DNA of 16,780 bases from a bacterium (GTDB lineage Bacteria; SZUA-79; Acidulodesulfobacterales; Acidulodesulfobacteraceae), in assembly GCA_021781285.1 (NCBI GenBank), contig JAJXXD010000129.1, positions 1-16,780 of the forward strand, given 5' to 3'. Positions within the stretch are counted from its first letter, which is position 1. Each line of letters starts with the position of its first letter. Positions 6,480 through 13,865 of this stretch are shown in pieces. The notes under the pieces were generated by a model. That model did no database searches and was not told where the DNA came from. It was given only the letters and a program-made list of their open reading frames with translations. A program made the translations under genes and the position numbers.

Positions 6480-6529
6480 CACTGCGGCAGACATAAAGAC
6501 TTCGCCTTTATAAACGTCTGCCTCCGTAT
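6480..6529 (-). repeat. Hairpin element E (ACTCCGG family, 50 bp), read through in frame
   Basis: Left half CACTGCGGCAGACATAAAG, loop around CTTCG, right half CCTTTATAAACGTCTGCC and end TCCGTAT. It adds TEADVYKGEVFMSAAV between the N-terminal KDVKETID and GLLDLELKDHL of the transposase. Confidence 0.85.
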
Positions 6530-6660
6530 CAATTGTTTCCTTTACGTCTTTTCTAACTAAATCGAACATTTTAGACCATAAATGACATGCATTTATATCT
6601 GTTGAATTTCTTTGAATAAAGTCGTAATTTCTGATACACTTAGAATTAACTTCATTGGCC

Positions 6661-6679
6661 GTAAAAGGCATGCTTTTAC
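6661..6679. repeat. 19-bp palindrome GTAAAA-GGCATGC-TTTTAC at the transposase start codon
   Basis: It has the same inner form (6-bp arms around GGCATGC) as G2-G4 but no outer arms. The transposase ATG lies inside the GCATGC core. It may be native to the IS or a remnant of the same type of element. Confidence 0.4.
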
Positions 6680-6750
6680 ATCTCCTTTAATTTAAAAGTT
6701 ATTTTCGTCAATAACTATTTTATAGGAGGTACGCCTTTTTTGCCACTTAG

Positions 6751-6776
6751 AATTTACACAATATATTTTACACTAT
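6751..6776 (-). repeat. Right terminal inverted repeat of the IS256-family element
   Basis: On the plus strand it begins AATTTACACAA, the exact reverse complement of the inner left repeat. It lies upstream of the transposase start, as expected. Confidence 0.75.
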
Positions 6777-6889
6777 CTAAAAGCCCGGTGCGAAATATTA
6801 GGCTTAAGCAGAACGTCTTTGTATTACGCCCCTGGGCAAATTTAGTTTTATTTTATATCTTTAAAATCTTTATTTATGAAAAATCCATT

Positions 6890-8218
6890 ATGAGTTTTAT
6901 TAAAAAAACACTATATATAAGCCTTATGCTTGGTTTATTGCTTGCTGGCTGCACTTCTTATACACCAATGCCTTTAAATAAGAAAAATTTAAATAAAGCT
7001 TCCTCGTTTATTAGTCTTAAAAAAGATCCTGCGTTGTATTACAAAGTGGTTTATCGCAAACCCCTTAATCTTGATGAACTTGCAAAAGTAGCCGTATTAA
7101 ATAATAAAGCCCTTAAGGTTTACAGGGATTCGGCAGGAATAGCTAACGCGCAGATATTAAAAGCACGCACTATTCCTAATCCGCGTTTATCTCTTGATGC
7201 AGCCCGCCCTATTATGGGAAATATTGCGGGTGCATATGATCCTTACGATATTATTCCATCCGTCAATATCGGTTTTCTTTTTAGCAGAAACGCCAATATT
7301 AAAGGCGCCGAGTTACACGCTGAAGCGATGCATTTAGAAATTGCCTATAAAGAATGGCTGACGGCCGAACGAGCAAAATTGGATGCCGTAAGGCTTTTAT
7401 TTTTGCAGGACGTTATAAAAAATTATAATGACGAATTATATAGTTATAAAAATAGTTACATGCTTATAAAACTGTTATTCAACAAAGGTTTAGCCACTTT
7501 AACCGAACTAGATACGGCAAGGGCAAATCTTCAGAAGGCAGAGACCAACCTGCTAAATATTAATAAGAGCATAAAAGATACGAGAGTCAAACTTAATATT
7601 CTTTTAGGATTGCCGCCTTCATATAAACTTAGCGTAAGCAATATTAAATTTAAGATAGTTATCCCGTCCGAACTTAAAATAGATAAAGATATACAATACA
7701 GATTGGACTTAGAAGCCTTTAAGATAGCTTATAAAGCACAGGAAGAGCGTTTAAGGGTAGCTATATTATCTCAGTTTCCAAAAATTTCCGTCAGCGTTCC
7801 TTTTAGTAGCGATAATGCGAATATTCAAACTATAGGTCTCGGCGTAAGTTTATCTATTCCTTTATTTAATAGAAACCAGGCAGGTATTGCAAAAGAAACA
7901 GCCACGAGAAAACAAATGTTCGACGATTATATCAACAGACTTCAAACTGCAAAATCCAATATTAACGCAATATTATATAACATAAATAACCTTAAGCGCC
8001 AAATTGCTTTAACCGGTAAACAAATAAAAAATCTAGAAATATCGTTTAAATCGTATAAAAAAGAATTCAAATCGAGAGAAATTGGAGTATTTGAATTTTA
8101 TACCCTTAAAAATAATTTGCTAAATGAGCGGATAAAACTTTTAACTTTAATGGAAAGTTTTTATAATTCGATCGTATCGCTTGAAGTAGTTTCCGGAAAG
8201 ACTATTATTAAATCTTAA
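6890..8218 (+). CDS. TolC/OprM-like outer-membrane efflux lipoprotein
   Basis: A 442-residue outer-membrane factor that would form the trimeric exit duct of the tripartite pump encoded with the next two genes. The N-terminus is a lipoprotein signal peptide, MSFIKKTLY followed by a hydrophobic run and the lipobox LLAGC, with the acylated Cys at residue 21. The body is rich in long helices with the repeated TolC-type pattern: LDELAKVAVLNNKALKV near residue 60, RTIPNPRLSLDA, and LDTARANLQKAETNLLN in the coiled-coil region. The upstream ATG at 6740 is rejected as a start: it lies inside the IS terminal repeat region and would bury the signal peptide 50 residues in. No clear ribosome binding site precedes 6890. 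The gene sits 11 bp before the membrane-fusion gene. Substrate is unknown. Confidence 0.88.
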   Translation: MSFIKKTLYISLMLGLLLAGCTSYTPMPLNKKNLNKASSFISLKKDPALYYKVVYRKPLNLDELAKVAVLNNKALKVYRDSAGIANAQILKARTIPNPRLSLDAARPIMGNIAGAYDPYDIIPSVNIGFLFSRNANIKGAELHAEAMHLEIAYKEWLTAERAKLDAVRLLFLQDVIKNYNDELYSYKNSYMLIKLLFNKGLATLTELDTARANLQKAETNLLNINKSIKDTRVKLNILLGLPPSYKLSVSNIKFKIVIPSELKIDKDIQYRLDLEAFKIAYKAQEERLRVAILSQFPKISVSVPFSSDNANIQTIGLGVSLSIPLFNRNQAGIAKETATRKQMFDDYINRLQTAKSNINAILYNINNLKRQIALTGKQIKNLEISFKSYKKEFKSREIGVFEFYTLKNNLLNERIKLLTLMESFYNSIVSLEVVSGKTIIKS

Positions 8219-8229
8219 TAAGGGTAACC

Positions 8230-9285
8230 ATGAAAAAATCTGCAATAATCGTATTTTTAATTATATTAATAGCAGTTTATTTTGTTTTTAAAGAATTTTT
8301 TTATAAGAATACAAATAGTAATCATATACCGCCATTGGCAGCACCGGTTACGGTTACAAAGGCTGCTTACGGCAAATTAAGGAAAAAGGTCGTTATATAT
8401 GGAAAAGTTATAGCTAATGTAAACGGGATTAAAAATATAATTCTAAGTTTTGATTCCATTATTAATGATGTATATGTTGCTACCGGCCAAAATGTTAATA
8501 GGGGACAATTGCTTATGAATGTATCCCCGACTAAATATGCGGAAATGCGTTTGCGACAGGCTCAAAATTCATTAAAAACAGCAAAAAGGAATCTTTATTT
8601 TGTAAAACAACGATATAACGTTAGAATAGCTACAAAACAGGATCTCTTGAATGCAAGAAATGCTTATAGTAATGCCCTGATACAATATTCTATTCTTAAA
8701 AAATCATTAAAACCCTATGTTTTTTCTCCTATAAATGGAGTCGTAAATAAAATATTTTATATAAAAGGCAGCAGTGCGCCTGCTCAGAGCCCTATTATTC
8801 AAGTAATAAACAAACATGGATTAATTATAAGATGCGGAATAGAAATGGAATATCTGAAATATATTCATCAAGGTCTTATTGTGCATATTTCGATTATCGG
8901 GAACGCTAAAAAGCAAATATCGGGAAAAATAATTAAAATAGCCGGCATAGTTAATCCCAATACTAATTTAGTTAATGTTTATATTAAACCTATTTATTCG
9001 AAAACTCCTTTGTTATTCGGCAATCTTGTTAAGGTAATAATATATGCAAATGAAAGAAAGGGCATTTTGGTTCCGGAGCAATCCGTTTTGCGGAAAGGCG
9101 ACAAATATTTTATATATGTAATTAAAAAGAATATTGCCTATAAACGCTATGTTCAGGTCTTGCTAAAGACAGATATATATGACCTGATAAAAGGAAATAT
9201 TGGACGGGGCGATTTAGTAGCCAGCCTCGGAAATTATGAACTAAAACAAGGAATGATGGTAATAATTAATAATAGGAAAAATTAA
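8230..9285 (+). CDS. RND-type periplasmic adaptor (membrane-fusion protein, HlyD/AcrA family)
   Basis: A 351-residue adaptor that would link the inner-membrane RND pump to the outer-membrane duct. It has an N-terminal membrane anchor (about residues 4-22) and no lipobox. The split lipoyl/barrel-sandwich domain is visible as INDVYVATGQNVNRGQLLM (about 77-95) and YVFSPINGVVNKIFYIKGS (about 158-176), with a short helical hairpin between them (about 98-150). The beta-barrel and membrane-proximal domains follow, with LVPEQSVLRKG near 278. It lacks a His- or Met-rich metal-binding N-terminus of the CusB type. AAGGGT lies just upstream of the ATG. The stop codon abuts the ATG of the RND gene with no gap, so translation is probably coupled. 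Confidence 0.88.
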   Translation: MKKSAIIVFLIILIAVYFVFKEFFYKNTNSNHIPPLAAPVTVTKAAYGKLRKKVVIYGKVIANVNGIKNIILSFDSIINDVYVATGQNVNRGQLLMNVSPTKYAEMRLRQAQNSLKTAKRNLYFVKQRYNVRIATKQDLLNARNAYSNALIQYSILKKSLKPYVFSPINGVVNKIFYIKGSSAPAQSPIIQVINKHGLIIRCGIEMEYLKYIHQGLIVHISIIGNAKKQISGKIIKIAGIVNPNTNLVNVYIKPIYSKTPLLFGNLVKVIIYANERKGILVPEQSVLRKGDKYFIYVIKKNIAYKRYVQVLLKTDIYDLIKGNIGRGDLVASLGNYELKQGMMVIINNRKN

Positions 9286-12200
9286 ATGAATTTAACTAAA
9301 ATTATATTCAAAAAACGAAAAGCCGTAATATTTTTATTGATTGCATTATCTATAAGCGGCCTTTTCGGAATGTTCCTATCCCCGGTTGCCCTATTCCCAA
9401 ATATAAATTTCCCGCGGATAAGAGTTACTATAAATTCGGTTAACCGGCCTACAAGTACGATGTCCGTGATAATAACAAGACCCGTGGAAGAGGCTCTCAG
9501 AACTATACCAGGAGTAAAAGATATCCGTTCCACCACAAGCCAGGGAAGTGCAGATATAATCTTGGGTTTTGGATGGGGCAACAATATGAATATAGAACTT
9601 CTCAATGTGGAATCAGCTCTAAATAAGATATTGCCTAATCTTCCTAAGGGAACTTCGTTTAATGCGATACGTATGTATCCAGCTATGTATCCCGTTATTG
9701 CATATAGCTTCACTTCTAAAAAAGAATCTTTAGTTCAATTAAGAAATATCGTTGAGTATAAATTGAAGCCGCTGCTTTTAAGCGTAAAAGGCGTATCCGA
9801 CATACAAGTTGAGGGGGGGGAGAGAGCTGAATATCATGTTATCGTAAATCCACGAAAACTATTCTTATATAAAATTACTATTAAGGATGTGATAAAGACG
9901 TTATCTAATACTAATGTTTTTGCGTCGGTAGGCAAACTCAATTATAAATATAAGTTAAATCTTATAACATCGGATACCAGGCTTCACAATATAAGTTCGA
10001 TAGAACACACTATTATTAAAACCGGTAAAAACGGTGTAGTCCAGATAGAGGATATTGCGTCCGTGACAAAAAACATAGTTCCTCAATGGACTATCGTAAC
10101 CGCCGACGGAAAAAATGCTGTTCTATTGCAGGTATTGCAGGAGCCTAACGCAAACACTATAAAAATAAACAAGGAAATTGAAACAAAGATGAGCATTTTT
10201 CAAAAAAAATTACCGAACTATATAAAAATTGCAAAATGGTACGATCAGAGCAAGTTGATAGTTGCATCTACCGATAGTTTGCGCGATGCGATAATAATAG
10301 GTATTATTTTGGCTATGTTTATTTCAATAATTTTTCTAAGAAATGTTAGGGTAATTTTAATCATCATAGCATTACTGCCCTCGGTCCTGCTTTCCACCAT
10401 TTTAGTTTTATATGTTTTTCATATGGGGTTAAATATAATGACCCTGGGAGGGATTGCCGCGGCTGTGGGTCTTATTATAGACGATATAATAGTAATGATA
10501 GAAAATATTATGAGGTATATAGAAACTCGGAAAACTCAGTCTATTCTGGAAAGAGTTAATTTTGCTTCTAGTAATTTTCTTAAACCCCTTTTAGGCTCGT
10601 CTCTCTCGACTACTATTATTTTCCTGCCTTTTGTTTTTATTTCTGGTATAACCGGAGCATTTTTTAAATCCCTTTCGCTCACTATAGCCGTAAGCCTTGC
10701 AAGCTCTTTTTTGATTACATTATTTGCGGTTCCGATATTTGCGGCAAGACTTTTAAGCGAAAAAGATGCCAATCCAAAAACTGGATTTTTAATGAGCAAT
10801 TTACATAAAATGTATAAGAATATAATGCATTTTTCTTTTAGGAGAAAAATATTTGTTTATGCTTCTATAATTTTATTAATAGCCGCAGGACTCTTAAGCT
10901 ATAAATATTTGAGCAGCGGGTTTATGCCAATAATGGACGAGGGCGGCTTTATTTTGGATTATTATACGCCGCCGGGAACATCTTTAAGGGAAACAAACAG
11001 GGTATTAACCCAGGTTCAAGATATTATCAAAAAAGAACCGTACGTGAAAACATATACAAGGAGAACCGGGCTCCAGCTAGGCGGCGGTTTAACGGAGCCA
11101 AATACGGGAGATTTTTTTGTTAGCCTAAAACCTTTTCCTAGACCCCCTATACAAGATATAATTAATAATATTAGAAAGAAAGTTATGGCTAAAGTGCCTG
11201 GGATTCATGTAGAGACAGCACAGTTAGTCGAAGATATGATAGGAGATTTAATAGGTACGCCGCAACCGATAGAAATAAAAATATACTCGGATAACGGAAA
11301 TCTTTTATATCGCCTTGCGCCGAAGATTGCCGCCCTTATAAACAAGATCCCGGGAGTTATTGAAGTTAAAAGCGGGCTGGTGTATTCCGGTCAAGGCGTA
11401 AATATTAAAATAGACCGCGTAAAAGCCGCATTAGAAGGAATAACTCCATCGGACGCAACAAACGAGTTATCAAGCTATTTATACGGAACCGTTGCTACCG
11501 AGATAATTAAAAGCCCAAAAATAGTAGGCGTTAGGGTTTGGACACCGGTTTCTTTTAGAACCGATATTGCCGATATAAAAAATATTCCGATATATTCGAA
11601 TAACGGCAATGTCTTTCCTTTAAAGAGAATTTCCAAAATCTCCGTTATAAATGGAGAGCCGGAGATAGTTCACGACAACCTTAAACGTATGATAGCGATT
11701 ACGGCAAGGATAAAAGGTGCTAATCTCGGCAAAATAATGCAAAAAGTAAAATCTAAAATTAAATATTCGGGCATTCTTAACCATAAAGACGTGTATTATA
11801 ATTTTGGCGGATTATTTAAGCAGCAGCAAAAATCTTTTCTGTATCTTACTTTGGCATTAGCGTCGGCTATTATTCTTGTTTTTATAGTGCTTTTGTTTTT
11901 ATATGAAAAATTTTTTATATCCATCGGTATATTATTTAGTTCGCTGCTCGGTTTATTTGCCGACCTAACAGGTTTATTTATAACCCATACGCAATTAAAT
12001 ATTATCTCTATGATGGGTATAATAATAACGGTAGGAATAAATACCGAAATGGCTATATTTTATTTTTCGGAATATTTTCAAACAATAGAAAACAGGAATA
12101 TATTATACTCTTTAAAAAGTTCCGGTAAAAACCGTTTAAGGCCTATTATAATGTCGTCCCTTATTGCTATTTTTGCACTTTTGCCTATCGCTCTTAATAT

Positions 12201-12348
12201 CGGCAACGGTTCGGCTATGCTTCAGCCGCTTGCCGTAGCCATAATATCCGGCCTTGTTATGCAGCCTTTTATCGTATTAATTATTTTGCCGGTTATTATA
12301 GCGGGTATTATAAGATTAACGGAAAACAAAAATGCAAGTAACGAATGA
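9286..12348 (+). CDS. RND efflux pump, inner-membrane permease
   Basis: A 1020-residue RND transporter with the family's duplicated layout: a transmembrane helix near residues 13-30, a large periplasmic loop, six helices (about 335-540), a second periplasmic loop and six more helices (about 855-1010). It would drive proton-coupled export through the adaptor and TolC-like duct. The TM4 proton-relay motif GLIIDDIIVMIENI carries the double Asp (399/400) typical of multidrug (HAE) pumps. The TM10 position of AcrB Lys940 appears to be Glu921 (GINTEMAIF), which is closer to CusA-type metal pumps. The pump therefore fits neither class neatly, and the substrate is open. The first ATG immediately follows the adaptor stop, and the last 17 bp overlap the MFS gene. 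Confidence 0.93.
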   Translation: MNLTKIIFKKRKAVIFLLIALSISGLFGMFLSPVALFPNINFPRIRVTINSVNRPTSTMSVIITRPVEEALRTIPGVKDIRSTTSQGSADIILGFGWGNNMNIELLNVESALNKILPNLPKGTSFNAIRMYPAMYPVIAYSFTSKKESLVQLRNIVEYKLKPLLLSVKGVSDIQVEGGERAEYHVIVNPRKLFLYKITIKDVIKTLSNTNVFASVGKLNYKYKLNLITSDTRLHNISSIEHTIIKTGKNGVVQIEDIASVTKNIVPQWTIVTADGKNAVLLQVLQEPNANTIKINKEIETKMSIFQKKLPNYIKIAKWYDQSKLIVASTDSLRDAIIIGIILAMFISIIFLRNVRVILIIIALLPSVLLSTILVLYVFHMGLNIMTLGGIAAAVGLIIDDIIVMIENIMRYIETRKTQSILERVNFASSNFLKPLLGSSLSTTIIFLPFVFISGITGAFFKSLSLTIAVSLASSFLITLFAVPIFAARLLSEKDANPKTGFLMSNLHKMYKNIMHFSFRRKIFVYASIILLIAAGLLSYKYLSSGFMPIMDEGGFILDYYTPPGTSLRETNRVLTQVQDIIKKEPYVKTYTRRTGLQLGGGLTEPNTGDFFVSLKPFPRPPIQDIINNIRKKVMAKVPGIHVETAQLVEDMIGDLIGTPQPIEIKIYSDNGNLLYRLAPKIAALINKIPGVIEVKSGLVYSGQGVNIKIDRVKAALEGITPSDATNELSSYLYGTVATEIIKSPKIVGVRVWTPVSFRTDIADIKNIPIYSNNGNVFPLKRISKISVINGEPEIVHDNLKRMIAITARIKGANLGKIMQKVKSKIKYSGILNHKDVYYNFGGLFKQQQKSFLYLTLALASAIILVFIVLLFLYEKFFISIGILFSSLLGLFADLTGLFITHTQLNIISMMGIIITVGINTEMAIFYFSEYFQTIENRNILYSLKSSGKNRLRPIIMSSLIAIFALLPIALNIGNGSAMLQPLAVAIISGLVMQPFIVLIILPVIIAGIIRLTENKNASNE

Positions 12349-13624
12349 AAAACAAAAATGGTTAAACGGCAATGTTCTTTTTATATCTCTATCGGCATTT
12401 TTCGCCGATCTCGGTTATCAGGCCGTTTTAGTGACGTTTCCAATTTTTTTAGTTTTAGACCTGCATAGTTCCGTCATATATTTTGGAATCGCTTCCGCCA
12501 TAAGCTACGGGATAGGTTCTTTTTTCGGTTATTTTGGCGGAAGGGCGGGAGATAAATTCGGCCACAAAAAAATTGCGATTATCGGCAATCTTTTTATACC
12601 TCTGCTTTCTTTTACCGGCTTCAGCATTTATCCGTTAGAAGCGGTAGTTTTGTTTTCGACGGGATGGTGGGCAAGGAATTTCAGGTCTCCTTCGAGAAGG
12701 GTTTTGCTTTCACGATCCGTTCTAAAAGAATTTTACGGAAGAGCTTTTGGTTTTTTACATGCCCTTGATCAAGGAGGGGGGTTCTTTGCGGGTATTTATA
12801 CTTTAATTTTATTCATCTTTCACGTTCCTCTAAAATATATTTTATTAATAACTTTTGGACCCTTATTAATCTCGACTGTTTTTTTGATATTAATTTCAAA
12901 GGAAAAATTAATAAATAATCCCGCCGACGGCGCAAATAGGAATATAAACGATAATACAAGCAATAATCCCGAAAATTCTAAGAAAGATATCGATATTAAT
13001 ACGTATGCCGCTGATAGTGCAAATAATAGCAAGGGTTTGAATGAGAAAAATATCGATTTTAACGAAAATTTATTTAAAAGGATTTTAATTGCAACTTCAT
13101 TATACGGTTTTAGCTCTTTTAGTTTTGGATTTCCTATCTTAACTATAGCAGAAACATCTAAAAATGATGTTTTAGCTATTTTTTCATACGTGTTATTTTT
13201 TATTTGTACGGCGCTGACAGGTTTAGTTGCAGGGAAAACAATATCTAAAACCGTTAAGAAACTGGGATTTGGTTATTTTCTTACTTTTGCAGGTTCTCTG
13301 GGCATGGCATTAATATTTACATTTTCCTTAAATCCTCTATTTTATTATGTCTGTGTTGCTGTTCTCGGAATATCGTTAGGCATTATAGAAACTATAGAAC
13401 CGACCTCTATCAGCTTGATTGTCAAAAACGATAAGATAGGCAGGGGGATGGGGTTGCTCACCGCCGCAAGAAGCCTTGGGTTATTTGGCGGGAATATTCT
13501 TATGGGTCTCCTTTATAATGTCGGGGCTAATTATTCATATTTATATGCGGCAATATTAAGTTTAATTGCTTCTTTAATTATTTTTTCATCGAAATATTCG
13601 AATGGCGGTAATCCAGCGGTTTGA
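12332..13624 (+). CDS. Major facilitator superfamily transporter
   Basis: A 430-residue MFS permease with about 12 predicted helices. Loop 2-3 carries a motif-A variant, GGRAGDKFGHKK (about residues 69-80). The segment NFRSPSRRVLLSRSV (about 116-130) followed by FYGRAFGFLHALDQGGG resembles the R-x-P-R / GRAFG pattern of a common MFS drug-exporter subgroup. The central cytoplasmic loop (about 190-245) is unusually long and rich in Asn, Asp and Ser. The gene begins inside the 3' end of the RND gene (17-bp overlap), so it is very likely the last gene of the operon. A second exporter with the same or a related substrate is a reasonable guess, not a demonstrated role. Confidence 0.9.
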   Translation: MQVTNEKQKWLNGNVLFISLSAFFADLGYQAVLVTFPIFLVLDLHSSVIYFGIASAISYGIGSFFGYFGGRAGDKFGHKKIAIIGNLFIPLLSFTGFSIYPLEAVVLFSTGWWARNFRSPSRRVLLSRSVLKEFYGRAFGFLHALDQGGGFFAGIYTLILFIFHVPLKYILLITFGPLLISTVFLILISKEKLINNPADGANRNINDNTSNNPENSKKDIDINTYAADSANNSKGLNEKNIDFNENLFKRILIATSLYGFSSFSFGFPILTIAETSKNDVLAIFSYVLFFICTALTGLVAGKTISKTVKKLGFGYFLTFAGSLGMALIFTFSLNPLFYYVCVAVLGISLGIIETIEPTSISLIVKNDKIGRGMGLLTAARSLGLFGGNILMGLLYNVGANYSYLYAAILSLIASLIIFSSKYSNGGNPAV

Positions 13625-13762
13625 ATCAATGTGCAGAATAATTAAACTAAAAATTATCGTATAGAGATAAAAATAATAAGTATAATACCCCAAAAAATTT
13701 AGACATCGCCGAATTATAAGGCATATAAACTTATTTTTATCAATTATTAACTTAAATATTTA

Positions 13763-13789
13763 ATTTTTTGCAATTTAATTGCAAAAAAT
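13763..13789. terminator. Bidirectional hairpin terminator between convergent genes
   Basis: ATTTTTTGCAA / TTGCAAAAAAT, a perfect 11-bp inverted repeat with a 5-nt loop, lies between the MFS stop (13624) and the end of the minus-strand recombinase (13866). The A/T arms supply a T-run in both directions. The stem is short on GC, so it may be weak. Confidence 0.55.
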
Positions 13790-13865
13790 GATATAATTAA
13801 ATATATATTTAATGAAATTGATGTTATTAATTTGAAATACCCCCGAAAAACGAACGAAACAGGGT

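Larger units (their letters stand above)
5074..6671 (-). pseudogene. IS256-family (Mutator-like) DDE transposase, frameshifted
   Basis: Blocks of IS256 transposase are legible in order but in different frames: RYERS...YRNGSYNRR and VPRDRKGTYKP (6290-6470); MYLTGIST and LIGRRLSP; KYIYLDGVNFSMR with the first catalytic Asp; FQSGDKESASSWRQFFKDLK; MDGLAGLEKVF with the second Asp; CQVHVA; KKEVADDLRSIFYAS; LSNSIDSSLTFFN; ISLMTTNIIERLNK with the catalytic Glu; and MEILAGENSSYNLLAFISIRM at the C-terminus, ending near 5074. The start ATG at 6671 has a ribosome binding site (AAAGGAGAT on the minus strand). Frame breaks fall at inserted hairpins (elements A, B, D, G2, G4 below), plus at least one small shift with a stop near 5738. 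Three further hairpins (C, E, G3) are read through in frame. The protein cannot be made intact. Confidence 0.9.
5066..6778 (-). mobile_element. IS256-family insertion sequence, inactivated and hairpin-riddled
   Basis: Terminal inverted repeats are recognisable: GTACTGTCAAC...TTGTGTAAATT at the left end (5068-5093) and, read on the opposite strand, ATAGTGTAAAA...TTGTGTAAATT at the right end (6751-6776), about 20 of 26 positions matching. Between them lies a minus-strand Mutator/IS256 transposase relic. The total is about 1.71 kb, larger than the usual 1.3-1.5 kb; subtracting eight inserted hairpin elements (about 380 bp) gives about 1.33 kb. No convincing target-site duplication was found next to the ends, as expected for an old copy. 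Confidence 0.85.

Noticed and set aside
5238..6679. The regularly occurring hairpins as a CRISPR array
   Set aside because: Spacing is irregular (from under 100 to over 250 bp), the intervals are transposase sequence, and no cas gene is present.
5040..6800. Target-site duplication flanking the IS256 relic
   Set aside because: No identical 8-9 bp words abut the terminal repeats; both flanks are AT-rich and only loosely similar.
6740..6889. Upstream ATG extending the TolC-like protein by 50 residues
   Set aside because: It begins inside the IS terminal region, and the lipoprotein signal peptide starts exactly at 6890.
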